From positions 1 to 21,264 of IMG/VR virus record IMGVR_UViG_3300047353_000032: a stretch of 21,264 bases of DNA. One strand, 5' to 3'. The position numbers were made by a program, and so were the translations under genes. The DNA is from a virus. The notes under the pieces are model-generated. The model was not told the origin of the DNA. It worked only from the letters and a program-made list of their open reading frames with translations, and made no database searches. Positions 1-6,734 of this stretch are shown piece by piece. Numbering within the stretch: position 1 is the first letter of the stretch; every line of letters starts with the position of its first letter.

Positions 1-468
1 TTTTATTATCGTTGTTTTGGATACATACTTTTTAATGTTTCTATCCAAAAGTTCTTTGCCGAATCTCTCGGCTATAAATTCTTTGTTCTTGTTAGACAAA
101 TCATAGATGTCATATCCTCTTTTCTGATTGCCTAATACTATTTCCCCTCTATCATAAGTAATGATTGCAGTATCAGTCTTTCCTGATCCTCTCATACCTC
201 TTAGGGTTCTACCAGTTAGTTTCATATTAACAAAAGAAGTTTGGGTGTCAGTAGATTGATTAGCAAATGCTTTAAGCTTTTTCCCAGTTCTAACCCCTCG
301 CATACTATTAGCTTTATACTTTCTATAAGTATCGCTTTTATAGGAGTATCCACTTCTGTCATTCTGAAACTTCCCTTTACTTGCATCTAAGGTAATTTTA
401 TCAATAGCATCTTGTGCTAACTTAGTCATCACTTTAGAATTAGGTTTGACTACTTGGTCTAATCTCAT
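1..468 (-). CDS. Virion morphogenesis (tail completion)-like protein, cut by the window edge
   Basis: The reading frame opens with ATG at 468 and stays open for 156 codons to base 1, so the C-terminus is missing. The ATG overlaps the TGA of the MuF-like gene (ATGA), which fixes the start. The product is basic. Its layout is a charged N-terminal half, then LTGRTLRGMR (about residues 85-94), a strand-rich stretch ending in EIVLGNQKRGYDIYDL, and a closing helix rich in Lys and Glu. A 'tG.L' turn followed by a strand 'ivlG' and a helical tail is the pattern I associate with phage virion morphogenesis / tail completion proteins (gpS-like), and the place behind a MuF-like protein agrees. The motif match is from memory, so the family is tentative. 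That this is a real structural gene is much surer. Confidence 0.7.
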   Translation of the reverse strand, partial: MRLDQVVKPNSKVMTKLAQDAIDKITLDASKGKFQNDRSGYSYKSDTYRKYKANSMRGVRTGKKLKAFANQSTDTQTSFVNMKLTGRTLRGMRGSGKTDTAIITYDRGEIVLGNQKRGYDIYDLSNKNKEFIAERFGKELLDRNIKKYVSKTTIIK

Positions 469-1166
469 ACTCTTACCCAATCATGTCTGCAGTTATATCC
501 ACCTCTATTAGCAAAGTCTACATATCCTAAAGCATCTATTTCTTTTCTTGTAAGAGGTGGTTCTTGTAATGCTCTTTGGCATACTTCTCTTGTCTTATTA
601 TCACTTGTTCCAATGTATTGAAACTTTACTTCAGGAAACTCCTCAAATGCCTTTGCTCTTGTTGTATTACTGAATCGTGAAAAAGCATCATTAATCAAAA
701 AAGAAGTTTCACTTGAGCTAATATAAGTTCCTACACCAAAGGTGCTATTAATGTTATTCATTATCTGAATATTGCTCTCACCAGTTATAATTCCTCTTAG
801 CATTGCAGTCTTTAGTTGATCTGAATACTGCCTTACTCCATTTGTCAAATAAGTCATTTCAAAGTTCTTCAACTCTCTTAAAGCATCGATACTTGCTGCA
901 GATACTTGCCCTAACTCTCGTTTAGATAGTTCTGCAAATACTCTTGCTATCTCATCATCAAAGGTTTTACCTACTCTATTCATTAGCTTAGTAAACCCTA
1001 ATGTTTCCATTTCTGCAAAGAAGTCTATCTGCTTAGCAATCTGCATCAGTTCAGTATCAGTTACTCTACCTAAACCTACTACCAGGTTATCCAATTTGTC
1101 AATTAACTGTTGTTGGATATTCTCTATTTCTTTGTTGTAGAAATCTAAATTAGCCAACTTGTTCAC
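465..1166 (-). CDS. MuF-like head morphogenesis protein
   Basis: The protein has 233 residues. The C-terminal third carries the signature of phage Mu gpF-like minor head proteins: GTSDNKTREVCQ (about residues 185-196), then PPLTRKEID and a closing GGYNCRHDW. The spaced Cys and His residues are typical of this domain, which is found in a few copies per head and is often encoded right after the portal gene, as here. The N-terminal two thirds is helical and probably contacts the portal. The start is GTG at 1166, inside the end of the portal gene (17-bp overlap). Only a weak Shine-Dalgarno is visible, so translation is probably coupled to the portal. The identity is well supported by both motif and position. 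Confidence 0.85.
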   Translation of the reverse strand: MNKLANLDFYNKEIENIQQQLIDKLDNLVVGLGRVTDTELMQIAKQIDFFAEMETLGFTKLMNRVGKTFDDEIARVFAELSKRELGQVSAASIDALRELKNFEMTYLTNGVRQYSDQLKTAMLRGIITGESNIQIMNNINSTFGVGTYISSSETSFLINDAFSRFSNTTRAKAFEEFPEVKFQYIGTSDNKTREVCQRALQEPPLTRKEIDALGYVDFANRGGYNCRHDWVRV

Positions 1167-2481
1167 CTATTCTATCAATGATAGATTGTGTTTCGTCTGC
1201 TTCTTGTGGTTGTTCAGCATCTATCTGTTCCACAATAGCTTGTATTTCTTCTTCCTTGAAGTCAGGATTCTTCTTTCTTAAATAAGATTGTCTTGTTTCT
1301 AAATCGTTCTGGAATGCCCAAGAATAGTATTTGATTTCTTCATCGGCACTCATAGGCACTTCTCTTTCAGCAAAGTCTATACTGAATTGATCCCCAAGAT
1401 TAATACCACCTGATACTTCACATATTCTTTTAGCAATTCTAAATTGTTCTTTCTCAAATGGTCTGTAGATTTGTTCGGTATCTGATCTTAGAGCATCCAT
1501 TAAGTCAAGCTGACTCATTTTTTTACTTAATCCACTTTCCTGGCTCTTATCAGCCCAGTTGATTCGTACATTGTTTGCTTGTGCAATACTATCTACCATA
1601 TACTTTGTAGATTCAATCATTGCTTGAACATTTGCATTTGGTGTTGCATATTGGAAGTTAGCACCTTCAGGCAATACTAAAGCTTTATCTTGCCCCATTG
1701 AGATTCGTTGTTCAGTATCTAATCCTGTAAAGACTGGTTGTCCTAATTGGAATCTTCCATGTAAAGCAAGTTCAGTTAGCATAATATTGATACTTCTCAT
1801 ACCATCTACTAAGTCTGATGCCCCTTCTCTAAAGAAATCTCTTGTGAATGGGTGTCTATGTGCTATGTTAAATGGTAAGACATCTCCATAAGGGTTTCTA
1901 TCGTCAGGAACAATAGAAGTAATCTTACCTCTACTGCTTATCATAAAGTGTTTGCCTTCCATATCATCGGTGTCTTTTGACCAGAACATATATTGAGCAT
2001 CTTCTGTTCTTGCTTGTAATTGTGATTCTGCTTGATACATAATAGCAAAAGGTTCATCTTCGTTTGGTTTAAAGAATGGTGTAAAGAAGTGGATCGGTCT
2101 ATACTTTAGTTTCTTTTGATTATCGTCCCAATGAGTATATAAAGCTTCTGTACCTAATAGATAAGTAAGTTGTTCAAATTGTTTCATAAACGAATCAAAA
2201 TCGCCAATCACATCTGTGTACTTCTCATTAAATCTTACTGGTGCTTGTTGATATACCAATGCTCTACGACTAATAATGTTTCTTACAAGATTAATGTACA
2301 TTGGTGGAATTTGTGATAAGGATTCACTATCAAAGAATTGTTTAATATCATTCTCTAAGTTTAAGCCCTCAAAATAGTCTAAGAGTCTTTCTCTTTCACT
2401 ATGCTCTTTTTCCATTCCTTCTTCTATTGTATCCATTAATAGATCATACAACATCTTTTCTGTCAAATTATAAATTATCAT
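1150..2481 (-). CDS. Portal protein
   Basis: The protein has 443 residues, a usual length for siphovirus portals, and sits directly between large terminase and a MuF-like gene. The portal forms the ring at the head vertex through which DNA enters and to which the tail connects. Features agreeing with this are the N-terminal segment with NIISRRALVYQQAPVRFNEKY (about residues 66-86), a central beta-rich region with repeated aromatic strands (HFFTPFFKP), a long-helix region near 280-330, and an acidic C-terminal tail (about 395-443) with many Glu and Gln residues. The start ATG at 2481 overlaps the stop of the preceding small gene (ATGA), with AAAGG upstream. No single diagnostic motif exists for portals, so the call leans on size, fold-like pattern and gene order. 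Confidence 0.85.
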   Translation of the reverse strand: MIIYNLTEKMLYDLLMDTIEEGMEKEHSERERLLDYFEGLNLENDIKQFFDSESLSQIPPMYINLVRNIISRRALVYQQAPVRFNEKYTDVIGDFDSFMKQFEQLTYLLGTEALYTHWDDNQKKLKYRPIHFFTPFFKPNEDEPFAIMYQAESQLQARTEDAQYMFWSKDTDDMEGKHFMISSRGKITSIVPDDRNPYGDVLPFNIAHRHPFTRDFFREGASDLVDGMRSINIMLTELALHGRFQLGQPVFTGLDTEQRISMGQDKALVLPEGANFQYATPNANVQAMIESTKYMVDSIAQANNVRINWADKSQESGLSKKMSQLDLMDALRSDTEQIYRPFEKEQFRIAKRICEVSGGINLGDQFSIDFAEREVPMSADEEIKYYSWAFQNDLETRQSYLRKKNPDFKEEEIQAIVEQIDAEQPQEADETQSIIDRIGEQVG

Positions 2482-2657
2482 GTTTCATACCTTTTATAAA
2501 ATTTTTGTTCTTCAGTTTCTAAGAACTTATCCTGGAAATCCTTTATCATTTCCCTACTTAGTTCTTCTTCTTTTACACTTAATCGGTATCCCCATACCAT
2601 AGCACTTATCATGCTACCTATAATTCCAACACATAGTCCTAATAAAAACTCTACCAT
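2478..2657 (-). CDS. Small single-span membrane protein between terminase and portal
   Basis: This 59-codon gene fills the apparent gap between TerL and portal. Its ATG at 2657 overlaps the end of the TerL gene (shared bases around GAATGGTAG) and its TGA overlaps the portal ATG (ATGA), so all three genes form one translational chain. The protein starts MVEFLLGLCVGIIGSMIS, a clear hydrophobic helix over about residues 2-22, followed by a soluble charged helix rich in Glu, Lys and Gln. The topology is that of a bitopic membrane peptide with a cytoplasmic tail. A holin, a superinfection factor or a membrane anchor are all possible; nothing in the sequence decides among them. Confidence 0.75.
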   Translation of the reverse strand: MVEFLLGLCVGIIGSMISAMVWGYRLSVKEEELSREMIKDFQDKFLETEEQKFYKRYET

Positions 2658-3844
2658 TCTATTGCCTTTGCTTGTCCTTTGAATCCATATCTGTAATCAA
2701 CTGGATAACATAAAGCATCTAAGAAGTGAGATAAAGTTTCAGTCTTTAATATTTGCCCATTCTCCATAGTACATAGTTCTAAATCTCTAATCGTGTTCTT
2801 ACACTTAGGATTAATAAATAGTCTATGCTTACCAGTAGCATCTTCTAACATCTTATTTAAAGCATTTAGTCTATCCTTTTGAGTTGGATTAGCTTTCTTA
2901 GCTATAACTGTAAACCCAGCTTCTTGTAATATCTTATGGTCAGACTTGGTGCTATTACTGGTTCTTGCCTTTCCTGCTGGATCAGGATATACTGGTAATC
3001 CTCGACCTTTTAACTGCATTAGCTTAGCCAATTCAAAGGTGTTAGAGTTCTGTAATCCAATCTCATCAAATACATATAATTCTCCTGCAGTATTTTCACA
3101 CATTAATAAAGCAGTCATATAAGATGCTACCCCAAAGTCAATTCCCCAGAACATTCTTGGGGACTTCTCCATTACTCTACAATGAATATCTCTACTAAAA
3201 TTGTATGCTGCTCTATTTGCAGCAGTAAGAAAACTTGCAAGATATTCTTGCTCAAAAGTTCTCTTATCTAAATTCTTTTTGGCATTCTCTACCTCTGATT
3301 CAGAAATAAAGCCACCTTCTAATGTGGTAAACTGCCAGGACTTATAATCACTATTCTTAGATTGTCCCTTAACAAATAGATCATAAAAGTGGTTTTGTAC
3401 TCCAGTTGGAGTTCCTACAAATAAAGCCGAACCTTTAGTTTCTGCTAAAGTCGGCTGTATAATCTCTCCCCACACATTCTCTTTCATATAACTGTACTCA
3501 TCAAGCACTACCATTGTTGTAGATACTCCTCTAAGTGAGTCAGGTTTGTCTGCCCCTTTAAGTTCAACTTTTGCACCATTGTCAAGTGTAATAGATAATT
3601 CAGTTTCATTGATACTGACTTCTTTATGTGAAAAGATGTCCTTGAGTATTGACCAAGATACCATCTTAGCTTGTCTATATGTTGGAAAAACAATCCACCT
3701 TCTCTCGTTAGCTTTAAAAGGCTTAGACAATAAAAATAAAATAGAGAAGTAAGACTTCCCCCACCTTCTACCACAGGATAAGATTTTGTATCGTGTATCG
3801 TCTTTAAGGATTGATTTCCTTGTGGCATCAATCGTCCAGTCCAT
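2651..3844 (-). CDS. terL: Terminase large subunit
   Basis: The protein has 397 residues and is the DNA-packaging motor ATPase and headful/cos nuclease. Visible motifs are the Walker A-like GRRWGKS at about residues 27-33, Walker B VVLDEYS near 111-117, and a coupling motif VGTPTG near 143-148. In the nuclease half, WGIDFG (about 232-237) supplies the first metal-binding Asp and the late HFLDALCYP (about 376-384) a further acidic residue, as in the RNase H-like terminase nuclease. It is somewhat shorter than many TerL proteins (often 420-550) but all expected motifs are present. It overlaps the small terminase gene by 17 bp, the usual order TerS-TerL-portal. Confidence 0.95.
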   Translation of the reverse strand: MDWTIDATRKSILKDDTRYKILSCGRRWGKSYFSILFLLSKPFKANERRWIVFPTYRQAKMVSWSILKDIFSHKEVSINETELSITLDNGAKVELKGADKPDSLRGVSTTMVVLDEYSYMKENVWGEIIQPTLAETKGSALFVGTPTGVQNHFYDLFVKGQSKNSDYKSWQFTTLEGGFISESEVENAKKNLDKRTFEQEYLASFLTAANRAAYNFSRDIHCRVMEKSPRMFWGIDFGVASYMTALLMCENTAGELYVFDEIGLQNSNTFELAKLMQLKGRGLPVYPDPAGKARTSNSTKSDHKILQEAGFTVIAKKANPTQKDRLNALNKMLEDATGKHRLFINPKCKNTIRDLELCTMENGQILKTETLSHFLDALCYPVDYRYGFKGQAKAIEW

Positions 3845-4196
3845 CTATATCAAATACCTTAATTGGTTCATCTGAAACATCTTTGATCCCTATGCTTTGA
3901 CTTGGTTTACCCAAGATTCTATCTGCTAAAAAGTTAATGGCAGTCATATTACCATCTAATGCTTCTTCATATACTTTACCTACAACAGCTTCTAACATAG
4001 TCTTTTTATCTTCTAATTCTACATTAGCTAAATCGGTGATATATTCGTTTAAGGCAAAACCAGATTTAGGTCGCCCTTTAGGGTTTCCTGATTGTCCTTT
4101 TTTCCATCTTTTCCCAACAGGTGGCTTCTTATATCCTACTTCGCTGTTGTTCCCCTGTTTTTCAGGGACTATCTTTGTTGTTTTAGCTGCAGCCAA
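3828..4196 (-). CDS. terS: Terminase small subunit
   Basis: The product is about 122 residues and lies directly upstream of TerL with a 17-bp overlap. TerS proteins bind the packaging site and load the motor. The segment GKRWKKGQSGNPKGRPKSG is a basic patch of the kind seen at the N-terminus of many phage small terminases ('GQSGNPKGRP'), followed by helices (EYITDLANVEL, EAVVGKVYEEALDGNMTAINFLADRILGKP) and an acidic end (IDGLDD). The frame is open to a GTG at 4205, but I prefer the TTG at 4196 because GGGGTGAT lies 4-6 nt before it, a good ribosome binding site, whereas the GTG has none. The leader in front holds two hairpins. Confidence 0.85.
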   Translation of the reverse strand: MAAAKTTKIVPEKQGNNSEVGYKKPPVGKRWKKGQSGNPKGRPKSGFALNEYITDLANVELEDKKTMLEAVVGKVYEEALDGNMTAINFLADRILGKPSQSIGIKDVSDEPIKVFDIDGLDD

Positions 4197-4227
4197 ACTA
4201 ATCACCCCACTATTTGAAGGTTATGTG

Positions 4228-4263
4228 TTCGTTATTAAAACGAAAGGGAAGGTGTTACCCTTC
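4228..4263 (-). promoter_or_regulatory. Two hairpins in the terS leader
   Basis: On the transcribed strand the terS leader contains GAAGG/CCTTC (4248-4252 with 4259-4263, loop of 6) and then TTCGTT/AACGAA (4228-4233 with 4239-4244, loop of 5). Neither is followed by a T-run, so they are not terminators. Just upstream, TATATAG at about 4265-4271 could be a -10 element, but no TTGACA stands at the right distance. A late promoter needing a phage activator is therefore one option, and read-through from upstream is the other. Confidence 0.35.
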
Positions 4264-4362
4264 TACTATATAGGGGAAAAGACTACAAGAAACCCTTATC
4301 TAAGAGTTCTAAATGCTTGTAAGTGTTGATATTGTTGAGAAAGATTTTTTTTTGAGGACTAC
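4264..4362 (-). other. Non-coding spacer upstream of terS
   Basis: No convincing gene lies on either strand between the terminator at 4363 and the terS leader. Apart from a possible TATATAG -10 element, the only visible feature is a repeated motif. The plus-strand word GACTACAAGAAACCC at about 4280-4294 returns as GACTACAAAAAACCC at about 4357-4371, where it forms part of the terminator downstream of the 73-residue gene. Confidence 0.4.
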
Positions 4363-4386
4363 AAAAAACCCCTCGATTGAGGGGCT
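4363..4386 (-). terminator. Intrinsic terminator after the 73-residue gene
   Basis: On the minus strand CCCCTC pairs with GAGGGG (4379-4384 with 4369-4374, loop of 4), followed by six T residues (4368-4363). It lies about 30 bases after the stop codon at 4415 and closes the small transcription unit that starts at the promoter near 4694. Confidence 0.9.
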
Positions 4387-4414
4387 TTCTGCACTTAACT
4401 GATATTAAGAGGTA

Positions 4415-4636
4415 TTACATTTTATTCTTTATAGTATATTGTTCTAAGTCTGCTTCAAACTCGGTAATTTGTTTGTCTACTAATAAATCTTTTTGTATTT
4501 CACATTTTTTCAATATGCCATTTAAAAATTCAGGCACATCTTTTCCTTTATCTAAAAATTTATTAGCTTCGTATTGTATTTCCTGTCTTATAAAATTTAG
4601 CTCTATTTTGTTAAATTCTAAGTTTTTTTGTTTCAT
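4415..4636 (-). CDS. Small helical protein in its own transcription unit
   Basis: The protein has 73 residues, is predicted almost fully helical and charged, contains one Cys, and has no signal peptide or membrane span. I recognise no family. The gene is convincing because it has everything a stand-alone unit needs: a sigma-70 promoter (4666-4694), a short leader with the GGAGAATAAA ribosome binding site right before the ATG at 4636, and a strong terminator after the stop. Independent expression from an early-type promoter is how phages often express host-takeover or regulatory proteins, but a function cannot be read from the sequence. Confidence 0.85.
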   Translation of the reverse strand: MKQKNLEFNKIELNFIRQEIQYEANKFLDKGKDVPEFLNGILKKCEIQKDLLVDKQITEFEADLEQYTIKNKM

Positions 4637-4665
4637 TTTATTCTCCTTTATTTAATTAACACTAT

Positions 4666-4694
4666 AGAATAATGATTTCTAAGATCAATGTCAA
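4666..4694 (-). promoter_or_regulatory. Sigma-70 promoter of the 73-residue gene
   Basis: On the minus strand the -35 is TTGACA (4694-4689), the spacer 17 bp and the -10 TATTCT (4671-4666). The start should fall near 4659. The near-palindromic TGTTAATTAA lies over the start site, as in the sister promoters at 5355-5383, 5426-5454 and 10533-10561. Confidence 0.9.
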
Positions 4695-4721
4695 TACTTT
4701 TTGTAAAATAATTTTAGATAC

Positions 4722-4745
4722 AAAAAACCCCCATGTTTCAGGGGG
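4722..4745 (-). terminator. Intrinsic terminator of the large non-coding RNA
   Basis: On the minus strand CCCCC pairs with GGGGG (4745-4741 with 4732-4728, loop of 8) followed by six T residues (4727-4722). It ends the ORF-free transcription unit that starts near 5348 and stands just upstream of the next promoter. Confidence 0.92.
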
Positions 4746-5348
4746 TATTTGGATTGATTGGTTCGTGTTAGCAAGACATTCACCTTTCAAATCATTACTG
4801 AATCAAGCCCTTTAGAGTTTACAAAGCACCATCCTGGAGGTTATTGTAAATTGTCAACATTACATTGACTCTCTATCGTTTCTTGGGTTATAAAGCCAAG
4901 CTTACAAAAGTCCCTATGTTCATCAGTAATTTTTAAATTTTCAAATAATTCTTTTGGAAATCATAGTTGTAATGTTCTTACCTATTTGCCTATCGTTTAA
5001 TCGTTCAATAACTTCACATTGCTAATCCATCTCAGTCCGAAGACTTATATTTGCAGCCCTTGTAGCCGATGGAATCACCTACTTAAAATCTAACTACAAT
5101 CTCTTTGGTTTCTCTCCTAAGTCAATTATAATCATCATTCTTTCAGCCAAAATTCTCGGAGTCCTTCGTTATATCATCTAACCGAATTTCAAAGATTCGT
5201 AAAACTTTAGTACAGGTCGTTAATGTAAGTTTATTGGGAATCCCTAACTAATGCATATGTCTTGTCCCTTCAACATCATTTACAACTCAAACTACCTTTG
5301 AATAGTTTTTTATGATTTCCAAATTTTTAAATAACTTTGTTTAATTAA
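4722..5348 (-). ncRNA. Putative large structured non-coding RNA, about 625 nt
   Basis: This is the largest gap in a tightly packed genome. Neither strand has an ORF of 60 codons or more between 4656 and 5450, yet the stretch has its own promoters (5355-5383 and 5426-5454) and a strong terminator (4722-4745), so a defined RNA of about 625 nt is expected. Inverted repeats indicate extensive folding. TTTGGAAATCATA near the 5' end (5323-5311) pairs perfectly over 13 bp with 4965-4953. TCCATC/GATGGA (5073-5068 with 5031-5026) encloses AGUC-UUCG-GACU (5045-5034), a classic stable tetraloop. Further hairpins are AAACTA/TAGTTT (5308-5303 with 5294-5289), CTTGG/CCAAG (4900-4896 with 4886-4882), GTCAA/TTGAC (4869-4865 with 4857-4853) and TTTACAA/TTGTAAA (4850-4844 with 4824-4818). 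Length and phage origin resemble ROOL and GOLLD RNAs, but I could not confirm membership. A new RNA class or a decayed region are the alternatives. Confidence 0.75.
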
Positions 5349-5354
5349 CAATTC

Positions 5355-5383
5355 AATCTATTAGACTCTAAAACAAATGTCAA
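5355..5383 (-). promoter_or_regulatory. Proximal sigma-70 promoter of the non-coding RNA
   Basis: TTGACA (5383-5378), 17-bp spacer and TAGATT (5360-5355) on the minus strand, with TGTTAATTAAACAAAG at the expected start (about 5348). The spacer begins TTTGTTTTAGA, the same as in the promoter 71 bp upstream, so the two look duplicated. Confidence 0.75.
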
Positions 5384-5425
5384 TATTTTTTTTTATTTTT
5401 TTTCAAATTGTTTAATTAACACTAT

Positions 5426-5454
5426 AGTATATGGAGTTCTAAAACAAATGTCAA
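5426..5454 (-). promoter_or_regulatory. Distal sigma-70 promoter upstream of the non-coding RNA
   Basis: TTGACA (5454-5449), 17-bp spacer and TATACT (5431-5426) on the minus strand, close to full consensus. The -35 hexamer contains the TGA stop codon of the preceding gene (5453-5451). The start-site palindrome TGTTAATTAAACA follows. It would give a transcript about 70 nt longer at its 5' end than the proximal promoter. Confidence 0.9.
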
Positions 5455-6107
5455 GAAAATAAGGAAATTATTTTTTTAGGCAATTTATCGACGAAGTTTG
5501 ATACTATCATTTCTTCAGGTAAGTCATCTATGATATATTTATATCCATACTTCTTTATGGTATCGGTACTAAAGTCCTCTATTAGTCTATATGTGCCTAA
5601 TTCTATTTGATGTGGCTCAAAGACTACTATCTGCCTATGTGGGATATTGAATTGGATCAGGAAACTATTTCTATGGGTTAGCTTTTTGGCTTTATGTTCT
5701 TTGATGTGGAAAAAGGGTATATCAGCAAATAAGGATTGTACTTCTATCTTTATGGTTTTGTTCCTATAAGTTACTTTGAAGTCAGGTGCTGCAGTTATCT
5801 CCCTTCTCATTACTCTTATAATTCTATCTTGATCATGGTTATCAAAGGTCGAAGTTAATTCTTTGTATGGTGGCAATGAGAATAGATAAGTAAATACATC
5901 CTCTACCAACCAACCCCTGCATATATCCATAAAGTGTTGTTCAGGTGTTCTGTTGTCCTGGATATGTGCCATTTCTTTATCCAGTTTATTATTAATGGTC
6001 TTTAGTTGCTGTTTATAAGAATAATACTTGTTATGTAGGTAATGGTGGTAATCTGAATTATTAGATAGTTCTTTTAGTTGATTATATGCTTTATCTAACT
6101 TATTCAT
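5451..6107 (-). CDS. Putative PD-(D/E)XK-type nuclease, last gene of the early operon
   Basis: The protein has 218 residues. A helical, charged N-terminus (about 1-60) precedes a compact domain. In it, APDFKVTYRNKTIKIEVQ (about residues 107-124) reads as a PD ... E-x-Q core of the restriction-endonuclease-like fold: Asp109, Glu122 and Gln124 in place of the usual Lys. Glu70 in a preceding helix could complete the site. The E-x-Q variant is known in some members of this superfamily, but the call rests on one motif. The start ATG at 6107 overlaps the stop of the HTH gene (ATGA) behind AGAAGA. The stop lies within the -35 of the next promoter. A host-DNA-degrading or recombination nuclease fits the context but is inference. 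Confidence 0.6.
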   Translation of the reverse strand: MNKLDKAYNQLKELSNNSDYHHYLHNKYYSYKQQLKTINNKLDKEMAHIQDNRTPEQHFMDICRGWLVEDVFTYLFSLPPYKELTSTFDNHDQDRIIRVMRREITAAPDFKVTYRNKTIKIEVQSLFADIPFFHIKEHKAKKLTHRNSFLIQFNIPHRQIVVFEPHQIELGTYRLIEDFSTDTIKKYGYKYIIDDLPEEMIVSNFVDKLPKKIISLFS

Positions 6108-6406
6108 TTTCTTCTTAATAGGTGAGTTATCAAAGTGGCTTGTTTAGATAGCTTTTTTAATGCTCGATTATAGTAAGTCTTACAAGCCGATTCTGATATT
6201 CTTAAATTGAATGCTATATCTGCAAAAGGGTATTTGTTTACTGCCCTTTCATAGAAGCATTGAAACTCTTGTTCCGATAGTTCCCTTCCCCCTACTACTC
6301 CAGTTAGAACATACTTTAATTCTTTCAGCATTTTTGCTTGTTCTTTTTCTACTTCATCTATTAGGTCTTGATATGATCTTGCTGTGTTTTCGATATTGTT
6401 TTTCAT
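6104..6406 (-). CDS. Small HTH (sigma region 4-like) regulator
   Basis: The protein has 100 residues from the ATG at 6406. The N-terminal half is a charged helix (YQDLIDEVEKEQAKMLKEL). The C-terminal half has a helix-turn-helix pattern: YPFADIAFNLRISESACKTYYNRALKKL (about residues 60-90), with the spacing seen in sigma-70 region 4 and in late-gene regulators of the ArpU/RinA kind. The reading frame is open to an ATG at 6553, but that extension runs through a long RNA hairpin (6424-6495) that has a sister elsewhere, so the later start is preferred. There is no clear Shine-Dalgarno before it. A role in switching on late genes from the terS leader would be reasonable but is not shown. Confidence 0.65.
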   Translation of the reverse strand: MKNNIENTARSYQDLIDEVEKEQAKMLKELKYVLTGVVGGRELSEQEFQCFYERAVNKYPFADIAFNLRISESACKTYYNRALKKLSKQATLITHLLRRK

Positions 6407-6423
6407 ATTAATTTTTTTGGGAT

Positions 6424-6495
6424 ATGTCGCCAGACCAATAAGAATCGAAAGCATATATTTGACCAAAGGTAGACAGGATTGGTTACCTGCGACAC
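6424..6495 (-). promoter_or_regulatory. Long hairpin element upstream of the HTH gene
   Basis: On the minus-strand RNA, GTGTCGC (6495-6489) pairs with GCGACAT (6430-6424), and ACCAAT (6483-6478) with ATTGGT (6439-6434). An asymmetric internal loop separates the two helices and a 38-nt terminal loop contains CCTTTG, ATG and TCGA. The 3' side of the stem ends 17 nt before the ATG of the HTH gene. The same geometry is found at 9397-9458. The first base pair is G-U in the minus-strand RNA but A-C on the plus strand, which favours the minus-strand reading. No T-run follows. Confidence 0.6.
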
Positions 6496-6527
6496 TCCTT
6501 CTAAATGCCAATATATGTTCATTATCT

Positions 6528-6734
6528 TTATCCCAAATCCTTGTTGTAGCCATGTTCTTTGGCTGTTTTTATTATATCTTTTACTGGTATGTACTTGTTG
6601 TACTTAAAGCAATACAATTCCATCATGTCTTGTAGGTCTGATGAAACTCTACCTGAAGATTCTACATATTGAATTTCATAAATATTATTTACTTTACAAT
6701 ATACTAAGATGCTGTTTAGTTCTTTGGTGTCCAC
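6528..6734 (-). CDS. Hypothetical protein, 68 residues
   Basis: The start is GTG at 6734, sharing its G with the TAG stop of the replisome-organizer-like gene (TAGTG), so translation is probably coupled. The protein is soluble, mixed alpha/beta, with a short strand segment (IYEIQYVESSGRVSS) and a C-terminal helix (VKDIIKTAKEHGYNKDL). The pattern of hydrophobic residues is regular. I recognise no family. Its place between a replication protein and an HTH regulator suggests an early accessory protein. Confidence 0.7.
   Translation of the reverse strand: MDTKELNSILVYCKVNNIYEIQYVESSGRVSSDLQDMMELYCFKYNKYIPVKDIIKTAKEHGYNKDLG

Noticed and set aside
3508-3831. 107-codon minus-strand ORF within terL
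   Set aside because: It lies in another frame of a gene whose motifs are intact and has no independent start signals.
6424-6495. tRNA gene
   Set aside because: The outer helix is 7 bp and the span is 72 nt, but there is no D-loop GG, no proper T-arm and no anticodon stem; the inner helix pairs positions that a tRNA would not.
6403-6522. 39-codon ORF starting at ATG 6522, ending in an ATGA overlap with the HTH gene
   Set aside because: It runs through the hairpin that has a geometric twin at 9397-9458, has no good Shine-Dalgarno, and the N-terminal extension in another frame competes for the same bases. The RNA element explains the sequence better, though translation is not excluded.
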